Assembly (NCBI RefSeq): GCF_008728515.1
Contig: NC_044976.1
Location: 210,987,467 to 211,051,466 of the forward strand
Length of the DNA stretch: 64,000 bases
Reading direction: 5' to 3'
Source: Papio anubis
Lineage: Eukaryota; Chordata; Mammalia; Primates; Cercopithecidae
The notes under the pieces were generated by a model that saw nothing but the letters and a program-made list of their open reading frames with translations, had not been told where the DNA came from and made no database searches. A program made the position numbers and the translations under genes. The stretch's first letter is position 1. Every line of letters begins with the position of its first letter. Shown piece by piece: positions 13,101 through 25,217 of this stretch.

Positions 13101-15335
13101 ACACCCTTACCAAACTTCCATGGGAGAAGCCCATCCCCACTGTGTTTGCAGTGGTGGATGAGGAGGAAAAGAAGTTCTCTTTTCCAAGACTCTTCATGAG
13201 CACCAGGGCTGCTTGACTATTGGGTTAGAACTGCAGACTTTTCTTGCTGAGCCCAGCACTGCAAACATGACTCTGATGAAATAAACTTCCCACCAGCAGA
13301 AAGATCTGGGACTCCAGGCCTGCTCTCCAGATTCTTTTGTCCCATGGCGTGTTTCGTTGATGTGGTACACTCCTCTTTCCCCTGGGACTAGGAGTCCCTG
13401 AGAGGTAGACTACTGTGAATACTGTTGCTCCTCTAGGTCCACCCACACAGTGGGGCTGCCACACTTGAGGCCACCATGGGGAATGTCTGCAAGGGATCCA
13501 GTAATGTGACCTGTCTTCCAGCAGTGGGTACCAGTACCAGCTCTGATGGAGGTGGCAGGGGAGTGACACAGACTCTGTGATTTCTTGGCTATAAATAGGC
13601 TTAGTGTGTTGGCTATTTCAAATGCAGGTTGTAGGAGTAATTAACTGGTCATGTAGACAGACTTAGGACTTCCTGGTTAGCCAGGGTGGTGCAGATGATG
13701 GTGTGTATTAATCCGTTTTCATGCTGCTGATAAAGATATACCCAAGATTGGGTAATTTATAAAGAAATAGAGGTTTGATGGATGCACAGTTTCATGTGGC
13801 TGGGGAGGCCTCACAATTATGGTGGAGGGTAAAAGGTACTTCTCACATGGTAGCAGACAAGAGAAGAGTGAGAGCCAAGTGGAAGGGGTTTCCCCTTATA
13901 AAACCATCAGCTCTCATGAGACTTACTACCACAAGAACTGTCTGAGGGAAACTGCCCCCATGATTCCATTATCTCCCACCAGGTCCCTCCCACAACGTGT
14001 GGGAATTACAGGAGATACAATTCAAGATGAGATTTGGGTGGGGACACAGCCAAACCATATCACGGTGATAGCTGAGGTCACACACAAATTTTCTCCTTCC
14101 TGGGTGCAGGTTATTCTACCTGCAGATGCTGTAATGGACTGTGTCAGTTGGCTTCCAGTCAGGTGGTGGTACTTGCAAAAGAGCACCAGCTGTGGTGGTA
14201 GCAGTGCGATTTCTGCTTGCTTTTTGTTACCTGGGGGAGGTACTCTGGTTTCTTATGTGATGTGCCCATCACGTAATAAAGCTCCCAAAAGTGTCTGTAC
14301 TTTGTGTTAAGCTACCAGGGTAGGTGGAGGGGCGAAGCCTGGTCAGGGTTGTGTTGGGCAGGTCCATACAAGCAACACAAGCAGCATTCCCTGTAGGGGC
14401 CAGGGGACAGTTCTCTGGCCACTAGGGTAATGATTCAGGGACGAGGACAACTGCCTCTGCTTCACTGAAGAGTTTGCCCAGCATTTAGGGAGTAGCAGGC
14501 AGCAGTAAGCTCCACCCAGCTTCCATGCACTTGGCAAGGCAGGCCTTACTTCCACAGTGTTCTGCTAGCAACAGCTAGCTAAGTTCCAGGAAGTCTGCGC
14601 TCAGAGCTCAAAACTGTCCTAGGCCATAAGCCTTCCCCTCAGAGACAGCAACTGTGACTTTCAGGCCACTCCCCTCCCAGTCCACCCACAAATCCAGGGC
14701 ACCCAGCTTCTGCACTCGTGGCTGTGGTACACTTCCCATTCACCCCCTAGTTCCGGCCAAGGGAGTTCATCCCCACTTGAGATTATATCACGGATTTTAG
14801 TTGGGAACTTCTCTCAACCTGTGACGGCTGCCTGAGTTAGCTTGCAGACTTCCATGAGGTTCCCAGTGATGTAGTATCAGCAATAACCTCCCTTGGTCTG
14901 TACTGGAGACCGGGAATGTCCACAAGTCTCTTCCAGCTGGTGCTCCTGTTTTTATATTCCCCACTGCTCACTAAATCAGTTCCAGTGCTTGGTAGGGTTA
15001 ACGCCTTCCCCCATGGGCTGGATTGCCAGGTTCCCCAGTGGGGATTTATGTCCTGGAGGCAGGCTCTCACCCTCTCACACTTTGAGGACTTACAATTTTT
15101 CACCTGGTTTATAGTATAGATTGCAGCCTACCTCTTCTTTTAAAGGGTCTTATGGTTTCCTTCCATTTTCCTGTTAAGTTCCTGTGTTGCCTCCTGGAAA
15201 AAAGTTCATAGTGTGTATCTCTACATATTCTCTACATATATCTCTGCATATCTCTACACCACATCTTATCTTTCCAAGTGGGAGAGGCATGCTAACATTG
15301 CCTCCAATTCACTGTCTTAGGGGGAAAACTTTTTT
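7181..15335 (-). mobile_element. LINE-1 element 1, antisense, near full length, decayed
   Basis: From left to right: 3' UTR-like sequence (7181-8150), ORF2 reverse-transcriptase and C-terminal region (8150-10440), ORF1 (11429-12300) and a long 5' UTR (12400-15335) interrupted by an LTR. Fragments on the - strand show ORF2 (10138-10440, IALNAYIKTFKK..LKELEKQEQTKPK) and ORF1 (11429-11743, PAKLSFINKGEIKSF). Many stops and frameshifts show it is dead. It could be two nested elements; the exact 3' limit is uncertain. Confidence 0.8.
13706..14062 (-). mobile_element. Solo MaLR LTR (MST/THE1-type) in L1 5' UTR, reversed
   Basis: Reading from the - strand it starts tgatatggtttggctgtgtc and ends in the complement of tattaatccgttttcatgct. 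It holds the stretch tgagatttgggtggggacac seen on +. It lies inside L1 5' UTR sequence, so it inserted after that L1. No internal ERV genes are attached. Confidence 0.88.
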
Positions 15336-18300
15336 TTTTTTCCTACAACTAATTTTGGATTCAGTTTGCTCTTGCTTTTCTAGCTCTTTAGGGCACAATT
15401 GTTAGGTTGTTTATTTGAAGGTTTTCTTTTTTGATGTAGGTATTTATTGCTATGCACTTTAACTTTAGTACTGCTTTGGCTGTATCCCATAGGTTTTGGT
15501 ATGTTCTGTTTCCATTTTCATTTGTTTCAAGAAATCTTTACATTCCCTCATTGGTCAATTTCTTCATTGACCCAGTGGTCATTCAGGAGCATATTGTTTA
15601 ATTTCCATGTGTTTGTATAATTTACAAAGTTTCTCTTGTTATTTATTTATAGTTTCATCTCATTGTGGTCAGAAAAGATACTGGATGTGATTTCAGTTTT
15701 AAAAATTTTTTTTGAGATTTTTTTTGTGACCTAATATATAATCTATCTTTGAGAATGTTTCATGTGCTAAGGAAAAGAAACTGTATTCTGCCTTTTTTGG
15801 ATAATATGTTCTGTAAATATGTATTAGGTCCATTTCTTATAGACTGTTTCTTTATTTTATGTCTTGATGATCTGTCCAAAGGTGAAACTGGGGTGTTGAG
15901 GTACCCAGCTATTATTGTATTGGGGTCTATCACTCTCTTTAGTTCTAATAATATTTGCTTTCTATATCTGGGTGCTCGTATGTTGGATGCATAGATATTC
16001 ACAATTATATTCTCTTATTGAATTGAACTTTTTGTCATTATATAATGACCTCGTTTGTTTGTTTTTAGAGTTTTTGTCTTGAAATCCATTTTATCTCATA
16101 TAAGCATAGCAACTCCTGCTCTTTTATGATTTCCATTTTCTTGGAATATCTTTTTCCATCCCTTTATTTTCAGTCGATGTGTGTCTTTATAGGTGATGTG
16201 AATTTCTTGTAGGCAGAATATAGTTGAGTCTTATCTCTTTGCACATTCAACTGCTGTATGTATTTTGATTAGGGAATTTCTTCCATTTAGTTTCAGAATT
16301 ATTAATGATAGGTATGGACTGACTACTGCCCTGCTGTTATTTCTTTTCTGCTTGTTTTGTTGGTCCTCTTCTTCCTTCCTTCCTTCTTATTTTTCTTTGT
16401 GTAAAAGTGATATTCTCTGGTAGTATGTTTTCAGTTTTTGCTTATTATTTTTTGTGCATTTACCATAGGTTTTTGTTTTGTGGTTACCATGAGGCTTGCA
16501 AATAACATCTTACAACCAAGTATTTTAAACTGATGACAACTTAACCCTGATTAGAAAAGAAGAAAAAAAAAAAAGAAAAGAAAAGAAAAGACAAAGAGAA
16601 AACTAAACAACTCTACACTTTAATTCCATCCCCCTGGCATTTTGAGGTTTTGTTGTCTCTATATTTATCTTTTCATACTATCTCTAAAAAGTTCTTGTAA
16701 TTATTATTTTTGATACATGTGTCTTTTGGTCTTTCTACTAAAGATACATACATACTGCGGTTACAGTGTTAGGAGTATATTGTATTGGTCTGTATACTTA
16801 CTATTACCAGTGACTAGGTCTCTCTTTCTACTAAAGATACATACATACCAAGTGTTACAGTGTTAGAGAGTATATTGTATTTGTCTGTATACTCCACCAT
16901 TACCAGTGAATTAGGTCTCTTCTACTAAAGATACATACATACCAAGTACACAGTGTTAGAAGTATTGTATTTGTCTGTATACTCACTATTACCAGTGAAT
17001 TGTAGGTCTTCTACTCAAAGATACATACATACCGTGTTTTTCACAGAAAGTGTTAGGAGTATATTGTACTGGTCTGTATACTTACCATTACCAGTGAATT
17101 AGGTCTTTCACTAAAGATACATACATACCATGTTACATGTTAGGAGTATATTGTATTTTATTCGTATACTCTACTATTACCAGTGAATTAGGTCTTTCTA
17201 CTAAAGATACATACATACCAAGTGTTACAGTGTTAGAGTATAATAGTATTTGTCTGTATAATTTACTATTACCATGAATTAGGTCTCTTTCTACTAAAGA
17301 TACCATGTTACAGTGTTAGGAGTATATTGTATTTGTCTGGATAATTACTCATTACCAGTGAATTAGGTCTTCTACTAAAGATACATACATACCGCGTTAC
17401 AGTGTTAGGAGTATATTGTATTGGTCTGTATACTTACTACTAAAAGTGAATTGTAGGGTCTCTTCTACTAAAGATACATACATACTCAAGTGTTACAGTA
17501 TAGAGTATACTGTATTGGTCTGTATACTCCTTACTATTACCAGTGAATTAGGTCTCTTTCTACTAAAGATACATACATAACAAGTGTTACAGTGTTAGAG
17601 TATATTGTATTTGTCTGTATAATTTACTATTACCAGTGAATAGGTCTTCTACTAAAGATACATACATATCATGGGTTACAGTGTTAGAGTATATTACTTG
17701 TCTGATACTCACTATTACCAGTGAATTGTGGTCTTTCTACTAAAGATACATACATACCATGTCATGTTAGAGTATATTGTAATTGGTCTGTATAATTTAC
17801 TATTACCAGTGAATTAGGTCTTTCTACTAAAGATACATACATACCAAGTGTTACAGTGTTAGAGCATATTGTATTGGTCTCAGTACTTACTATATTACCA
17901 GTGAATTCAGGGTCTCTTCTACTAAAGATACATACATACCGCTGTTACAGTGTTAGGAGTATATTGTATTTGTCTGTATAATTACTACCAGTGAATTAGG
18001 TCTTTCTACTAAAGATACACATACAATACATCATGTTACAGTGTTAGGAGTATATTGTATTTGTCTGGATACTCACTATTACCAGTGAATTAGGGTCTTT
18101 CACTAAAGATACATCATCAAGCGGTTACAGTGTTAGAGTATATTGTATTTGTCTGTATACTTACTATTACCAGTGAATTAGGTCTTTCTACTAAAGATAC
18201 ATACATACCAAGTGTTACAAAGTGTTAGGAGTATATTGTATTTGTTCAGCACACATTACCAGTGAATTAGGTCTTCTACTAAAGATACATACATAATGTG

Positions 18301-20707
18301 TTACAGTGTTATATATTGTAATTTTGTCTGTATACTTAACACAATTAAAGTGAATTCAGGTCTTCTACTCAAAGATACATACATACTGCAGCCATATGTT
18401 AGAGTATATTGTATTTGTTCATACCTACCACACCAGTGAATTAGGTCTTTCTACTAAAGATACACACATACCAAGTGTTACAGTGTTAGAGCATATTGCA
18501 TTTGTCTGGATAATTACACTACATACCAGTGAATTGAATCTTCTACTAAAGATACATACATAATCAAGGTTACAGTGTTAGAGTATATTGTATTGGTCTG
18601 TATACTTACTATTACCAGTGAATTAGGTCTTTCTACTAAAGATACATACATACTGTTACAGTGTTAGGAGTATATTGCATTTGTTCATACTTGCTTCACA
18701 TCAGTGAATTAGGTCTTTCTACTAAAGATACATACATACTGCGGTTACAGTGTTAGGAGTATATTGTATTGGTCTGTATACTTACTATTACCAGTGAATT
18801 AGGTCTTTCTACTAAAGATACATACATACTGCGGTTACAGTGTTAGGAGTATATTGTATTTGTCTGTATACTCACTATTACCAGTGAATTAGGTCTTTCT
18901 ACTAAAGATACATACATACTGCGGTTACAGTGTTAGGAGTATATTGTATTTGTCTGTATACTTACTATTACCGGTGAATTAGATACCTTCAGGTGATTTT
19001 TTTCTCATTTGTTAACATCCTTTTCTTTCATATTGAAGATCTCCCTTGCGTATTTTTTGTAAGACGGATCTGGTGTTGATGAAATCTCTCACCTTTGTTT
19101 GTCTGTGAAAGTATTTCTCCTTCATGTCTGTAGAATAATTTTGCTGCATACAATATTCTAAATTGGAAGCTTTTATTCCTTTAGCAATTTGAATATGCCA
19201 ATCCGTTCTCTTTTGTCCTATAAGGTTTCTGCTGCAAAGTCTGCTGCCAGACATATTGGAGCTCCTTTTGGTTATTTGCTTATATTCACTAGTTGCTTTC
19301 AGGATCCTTTCTTCATCCTCGACCTTTGAGAGTTTCATTAATATGTGCCTTGATGTAGCCTTATTTGGCTTGAATCTGTTTAGTGTTCTATGATCTTCTT
19401 GTACCTGGATATTCATATCTTTCTCTAGGTTTGGGAAGTTTTCATTATTATTTCTTCGAATAAACTTTCTACCATGATGTCTCTCTCTAAACATGTTCTC
19501 TTTAAGGCCAACAATATTAGATTTGCCCTTGTCAGTCTATTTCCTGGATCTTACATGTATGCTTAATTTTTTTTATTCTTATTGTTTCCCTCTGACTGTA
19601 TTTTTATATGGACTGTCTTCCAGCTCACTAATTTTTTCTTCTGTTTGGTCAATTCTGCTATTGAGAGACTCTGATGCATTTTTCAATTGAATTTTTCAGC
19701 TCCAAAATGTCTACTTGATTTTTAAAAATTATTTCAATCTCTTTGTTAAATTTATCTGATACAATTCTGAATTCCTTCTCTGTATTATCTTGATGTTTGT
19801 TGAACTTCTGCAAGACAAGTATTTTGAATTCTCTATTTGAAAGGTCATGTATCTTTGTCACTCCAGGACTGGTCACTGGTGCCTTATTTAGTTCGTTTGG
19901 TAAGGCCATGTTCCTTGGATGTTCTTGATGCTTGTGGATGTTTGTTGATGTCTGGGCTTTGAAGAGTTAGGTGTCTATTTTGTCTATTTTGTCTTCACAG
20001 TCTGGGCTTGTTTGTGCCTGTCCTTCTTGAGATAGCTTTCCAGGTATTCCAAGGGGAATGAGCGTTGTGATCTAAGCTTGTGGTCACTGCAGCTGTATCA
20101 GTACTAGGAGGTGCCCTAAGCCCAGGAATGTTACAACTCTTGCCAAGTCATAGAGGCACAATGATGCTTCTAGATGAAACATTGCCGTAAAGGGAGAATT
20201 CCTTGGGTTACTAGGCAAAGTATCTCAGTCTCTTCTCTTTTGTTCCTTGAACCACAAGAAGTTTTTCTCCCCATGCTGGGCTGCCTGGAGTTGGGGGAGG
20301 AGTGACACAAGCACTCCTGTGGCCACCACAGCTGGCACTGTGCTGGGTCATACCTGAAGCTAGCACAGTACTGTGTCTTGCCTAATGCTCACGGTGACTA
20401 CTGCCTGGCTACCACTGATGGTTATTCAAGGCCCAAGGGCTCGTTAGTTAGCGGGTGGTGAACCCTGCCAGGACTCAGTCATTGCCTTCAAGGAAGAAAA
20501 TTCCCTTCTGGCCCAGGGTGGGACTAGAAATGCCATCCAGGAGCTCAGGCCTGGAATCAGGGACTTCAGGAATCTAGTTGGTGCTTTATTTTATTGTGGC
20601 TTAGATGGTACCTAAGCAGTAAGACAAAGACCTCCATATTTTTCTTCTCCTTTCCCCAAGTGAAGGGAGTTTTTCCCCAAGCTGCACTGCCTGGAGTTGA
20701 AGAAAGG
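15336..20707 (-). mobile_element. LINE-1 element 2, antisense, 3'-truncated, carrying a minisatellite
   Basis: ORF2 N-terminal sequence (15336-16500), the ORF1/ORF2 spacer (16500-16730 and 18990-19010), ORF1 (19012-19494, with PNKATSRHILMKLSKVEDEE; C-terminal part at the left) and the 5' UTR (19900-20707) follow each other. The start at 15336 is abrupt (cctacaac/taattttgg), as if ORF2 were cut by element 1. A 90-bp minisatellite fills the spacer. Confidence 0.75.
16728..18983 (+). repeat. 90-bp minisatellite, about 25 copies, in an L1 spacer
   Basis: The anchor aaagatacatacata occurs about 25 times from 16741 to 18907 at a mean spacing of about 90 bp. A unit reads tctttctactaaag..tacagtgttaggagtatat..tactattaccagtgaatta. 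The first copy and the last three are clean; most middle copies carry 1-5-base insertions or deletions. The unit matches a normally single-copy stretch of old L1 spacer sequence. Confidence 0.95.
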
Positions 20708-21733
20708 GGCCCCATGTTCTTTAAATCATCTCTAGATTACTCATAATACCAACACCTAATACAATAGAAATGCCGTGTGTATAACCGTTATACTGTATTC
20801 AATACCTAATACAATAGAAATGCCGTGTGTACAACCGTCATACTGTATTCAATACCTAATACAATAGAAATGCTGTGTGTATAATCGTCATACTGTATTC
20901 AATACCTAATACAATAGAAATGCCGTGTGTATAACCATTATACTGTATTCAATACCTAATACAATAGAAATGCTGTGTGTATAACCGTTATACTGTATTC
21001 AACACCTAATACAATAGAAATGCTGTGTGTATAATCATCATACTGTATTCAATACCTAATACAATAGAAATGCCGTGTGTACAACCGTCATACTGTATTC
21101 AATACCTAATACAATAGAAATGCTGTGTGTACAACCGTTATACTGTATTCAGCACCTAATACAATAGAAATGCTGTGTGTATAATCATCATACTGTATTC
21201 AATACCTAATACAATAGAAATGCTGTGTGTACAACCGTTATACTGTATTCAATACCTAATACAATAGAAATGCTGTGTGTATAACCGTTATACTGTATTC
21301 AACACCTAATACAATAGAAATGCTGTGTGTATAATCATCATACTGTATTCAATACCTAATACAATAGAAATGCTGTGTGTATAATCGTCATACTGTATTC
21401 AATACCTAATACAATAGAAATGCCGTGTGTATAACCATTATACTGTATTCAAGACCTAATACAATAGAAATGCCGTGTGTACAACCATTATACTGTATTC
21501 AATACCTAATACAATAGAAATGCTGTGTGTATAATCGTCATACTGTATTCAATACCTAATACAATAGAAATGCCATGTATATAACCAAATGCCATGTATA
21601 TAACCATTATACTGTATTTTTATTTGTATTCTTTTTATTGTTACATTATTTTTATTTTTATTTTTTGAATATTTCCAATCCAGACTTGATAGAATCCATA
21701 TATCCAGAACTTGGGTATATGCGGCTGACCATA
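20708..21733 (+). mobile_element. MER2-like Tigger transposon, right part, internally amplified
   Basis: It resumes the MER2 order at ttctttaaatcatctctaga and ends ttgggtatatgcggctgacc followed by ata, the right terminal region. A 50-base internal segment is multiplied about 17 times (20751-21617). Together with 7051-7180 it makes one element split by L1. Confidence 0.78.
20751..21617 (+). repeat. 50-bp minisatellite, about 17 copies, within MER2
   Basis: Units start every 50 bases from 20751. Pattern: aatacctaatacaatagaaa, tgc(c/t)gtgtgt, a(t/c)aa(c/t)c(g/a)t(t/c)a, tactgtattc. Sixteen copies have exactly 50 bases and differ almost only by C/T or G/A transitions; the seventeenth has a 17-base internal repeat. 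Copies 3-6 share variants with 13-14 and 11-12, suggesting block exchange. Confidence 0.97.
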
Positions 21734-22261
21734 TAGTATTCTGTTCAGTTAGAGAAAAAATGTACCAGTAGCTCAAAATTTGGAAACTTGGCTATCAGCA
21801 ATTCAAGACTTAATGTAAAAAATTTTTTTTTCTAGGTACTATGTATAAATATGTAACATTAGCCTCAAAGAAAGAAAATAATCCAAAATTATCTTTCTTT
21901 TATTTATTTACTTATTTTTTCTTTTTTTAATTATACTTTAAGTTCGAGGGTACATGTGCACAACGTGCAGGTTTGTTACATGTGTATACATGTGCCGTGT
22001 TGGTTCGCTGCACCCATAACTCATCATTTACATTAGATATTTCTCCTAATACTATCCCTCCCCCAGCCCCCCACACCCTGACAGGCCCTGGTGTGTTATG
22101 TTCCCCACCCTGTGTCCAAGTGTTCTCATTGTTCAGTTCCCACCTATGAGTGAGAACATGCGGTGTTTGATTTTCTGACCTTGCAACTCATCATCACTGG
22201 CCATCAGAGAAATGCACATCAAAACCACAGTGAGATACCATCTCACACCAGTTAGAAAAGC

Positions 22262-22440
22262 GATCGTTGGGGGAAGGGGGAGGGATAGCATTAGGAGATA
22301 TACCTAACGTAAATGACGAGTTAATGGGTGCAGCACACCAACATGGCAAATGTATACATATGTAACAAACCTGCACGTTGTGCACATGTACCCTAGAACT
22401 TAAAGTATAATAATAAAAAAAAAACCCTAAAAAAAAAAAA
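22262..22440 (+). mobile_element. 5'-truncated young L1 3' tail nested in older L1
   Basis: About 170 bp of L1PA-type 3' end (gggagggatagcattaggag..ttaaagtataataat) with a poly(A) tail. It is flanked by gaaaagcgatc and gaaacgcgatc, a near-perfect 11-bp target duplication that also appears once in the host L1 sequence. Confidence 0.75.
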
Positions 22441-22469
22441 GAAACGCGATCATTAAAAAAACAACAGGA

Positions 22470-22779
22470 GGCCAGGCGCGGTGGCTCACGCCTGTAATCC
22501 CAGCACTTTGGGAGGCCGAGGCGGGCGGATCACGAGATCAGGAGATCGAGACCATCCTGGCTAACACGGTGAAACCCCGTCTCTACTAAAAATACAAAAA
22601 AAATAGCCGGGCGTGGTGGCGGGCGCCTGTAGTCCCAGCTACTTGGGAGGCTGAGGCAGGAGAATGGCGTGAACCTGGGAGGCAGAACTTGCAGTGAGCC
22701 GAGATTGCGCCACTGCACTCCAGCCTGGGGAACAGAGCGAGACTCCATCTCAAAAAAAAAAAAAAAAAAAAAAAAAAAA
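22470..22779 (+). repeat. AluY element nested in L1
   Basis: It begins ggccaggcgcggtggctcac, is nearly full length with many intact CpGs, and has a poly(A) tail of about 28 bases (22752-22779). It interrupts L1 sequence between acaacagg and caggtgctgg. Confidence 0.92.
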
Positions 22780-23078
22780 CAGGTGCTGGAAAGAATGTGG
22801 AGAAATAGGAACACTTTTACACTGTTGGTGGGACTGTAAACTAGTTCAACCATTGTGGAAGACAGTGTGGCGATTCCTCAAGGATCTCTTTCTTTTCTAC
22901 TTTTTCTTTCCAAAGGAAAGGGAAACCTGAGTGACAAGGTTAAGTAAAACTATGAGCTGATTAGATGTTGGACACTACTGCCTTCACGGAAATTTTACTA
23001 TTTTGGCGAGAAAAAGAATTCAGAAAAGAAATAGTGTTTAAAAGTTGAACATTCATTTCAATGAATCCTAAACTAATT

Positions 23079-23111
<33 letters not shown>

Positions 23112-23119
23112 GTATGTGC
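23079..23119 (+). repeat. (TG)n microsatellite
   Basis: About 11 TG repeats followed by tatatgtgtgtgtatgtg in the KMO intron. Confidence 0.95.
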
Positions 23120-23261
23120 TAATAGCTTCATAATCATTAATCATATATTATTTTGGTTATTGGCATATATTCCAAGTAAAAATAGCTTGTGAATCTAATC
23201 AATTATATTTTCCACAAAGCAGCGGTAAACATTTTGTTTTATAAAAACATAAGAAGACATT

Positions 23262-23400
23262 AATTGTAGCACAGTGGATAAGTGCCTCGGAGGCATTAGA
23301 ACACTTGGTTTTAAATCTTGGCCCCAGAATTTACTGCAAATATATTCTTGCGCAATTTACTTACCTTATCTTTACTTCCTTATCTATAAAATTGAAATTT
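23262..23400 (+). repeat. MIR SINE fragment
   Basis: The pattern tggttttaaatcttggcccc..gcaatttacttacc..tatctataaaattg is a diverged MIR in + orientation. Confidence 0.55.
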
Positions 23401-23402
23401 TA

Positions 23403-23692
23403 GGCTGGGCGCGGTGGCTCATGCCTGTAATTCCAGCACTTTGAGAGACTGAGGCAGGTGGATCACTTGAGGTCAGAAGGTTGAGACCAGCCTGGTCAAC
23501 ATGGCAAAACCCGGTCTCTATTAAAAATACAAAAAAATTAGCCACGTGTGGTGGCAGGTGCCTGTAGTCCCAACTACTTGGGAGGCTGAGGCAGGAGAAT
23601 CGCTTGAACTTGGCAGGTGGAGGTTGCAGTGAGCCGAGATCGTGCTACTGCACTCCTGCCTGGGCGACAGATCAAGACTGCATTTCAAAATA
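23403..23692 (+). repeat. Alu element (AluS-like)
   Basis: Starts ggctgggcgcggtggctcat and ends gactgcatttcaaaataaat, with both arms present. Confidence 0.9.
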
Positions 23693-23939
23693 AATTTTAA
23701 AAAATCAATAATTAAATTTAATTAAATTGGAATTTTAATAGTGTCTACTTCAGAGAGTTGTGAAGAGTAAATGAATTAACTTAAACAAAAGAATATAAAA
23801 CTGTTATCTCAGCCCTATATGGTATCTCTCACTTCTATAGTATTGAGACTATATAATTGATTTGACAAATAAATCTGCTTGTTTCAGATGTAATCTTTAT
23901 AATTGATGTGAAAAATATTTTATTTAAAAAATATCTTTA

Positions 23940-24235
23940 GGCCAGGCACAGTGGCTTATGCCTGTAATCCCAGCACTTTGGGAGGCCAAGATGGGCAGAT
24001 CACTTGAGGTCAAGAGTTCGAGACCAGTCTGGCCAATGTGGTGAAACGCCATCTCTATAAAAATACAAAAATTAGCTGGACATGGTGGCGCATGCCTGTA
24101 ATCCTGGCTACTTGGGAGGCTGAGGAAGGAGAATCATTTGAACCTAACAGGTGGAGATTGAAGTGAGCCGAGATTGCGCCACTGCCCTTCGGCCTCAACA
24201 ACAGAGCAAGACTCCATCTAAAATAATAATAAAAA
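23940..24235 (+). repeat. Alu element (AluS/J)
   Basis: Starts ggccaggcacagtggcttat. The right arm is diverged (cactgcccttcggcctcaac) and the tail is an aataat-rich A tract running to 24270. Confidence 0.9.
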
Positions 24236-24652
24236 AGAACAGAAAAAGAACAAAAAGAAAAAAAAATCTTTATACTACCTTTAAAGCTGTAGCTTGAATT
24301 CCTAGGAAGCAGGAAACATTGTTTTCAATTCTCTATCCTCTCTGTATTTAGCATAGTACATTACTAATTTTGTGGACTTCTTAATATTGCTTTAATCTTG
24401 AGTTATAGGAACTAAATTAGTATGTAAGCAGTTTTATCCTATCATTAAATTGCTCTAAATGTGAATCTTAAAGACTTGAATAGTTTAAGTATAATTTTAA
24501 AACTTATGGTAGAGCAATATAATGATTTCTTCTTCTCAAAGAAGTAATGGAATCTATCAAAATTAAAACAGTAATGTAAAATCTTGGTCGAATTTCAAAT
24601 TGCTATATCATATATATGTAAATTGGACAAAGATAACACAAGCATGAAGTCT

Positions 24653-24975
24653 ATTTTTTTTTTCTTTTTTCTTTTTTCTTTTTTTTTTTTTAGACAGGGT
24701 CTCACTCTGTCACCCAGGCTGGAGTGCAGTGGAGCGATCTCAGCTCACTGCAACCTCCATCTCCCAGGTTCAAGTGATCCTCTCACCTTAGCCTCCCGAG
24801 TAGCTGGTACCACAGCCACACACCACCACACCCAGCTATTTTTTTGTATTTTTAGTAGATACAGGGTCTCCTGATCTTGCCCAGACTGATCTCAAACTCC
24901 TGAGCTCAAGCGATCTGCTCACCTCGGCCTCCCAAAGTACTGGGATTACAGGTGTGAGCCATCACGCCCAGGCCC
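24653..24975 (-). repeat. Alu element, reversed
   Basis: A T-rich tail at 24653-24692 is followed by agacagggtctcactctgtc and ends tgtgagccatcacgcccagg. It lies about 180 bp upstream of the KMO exon at 25155 and opposes the two + strand Alus. Confidence 0.92.
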
Positions 24976-25106
24976 AGTGGTCATTTTTAACCATAATTCA
25001 ATATCATGTGACAACTCAACTGCTATGTACTAGTTGAGGATAAACAGTCTATGAATTATCTTCACCAGTGGAAGGTCTGTTCAAAATCAGTAATAAGGGT
25101 TTTTAA

Positions 25107-25217
<111 letters not shown>

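Larger units (their letters stand above)
21902..22886 (-). mobile_element. Twin-primed (5'-inverted) L1 with nested insertions
   Basis: The left part (about 21925-22168) is an L1 3' end in - orientation beginning at a T-rich tail. The right part (22180-22258 and 22440-22460/22780-22886) is L1 ORF2/3' sequence in + orientation. Copies of tctttctttt at 21892-21901 and 22887-22896 may be the target-site duplication. A younger L1 tail and an AluY sit inside. Confidence 0.65.

Noticed and set aside
13819..14310. 163-residue open frame on +
   Set aside because: It runs through a reversed MaLR LTR into L1 5' UTR; no codon-level sign of a gene.
16728..18983. Regular repeats that could suggest a CRISPR array
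   Set aside because: Units are contiguous 90-bp tandem copies without unique spacers, in primate L1 sequence.
19012..19494. 160-residue open frame on -
   Set aside because: It is a fragment of decayed L1 ORF1, part of element 2, not a host gene.
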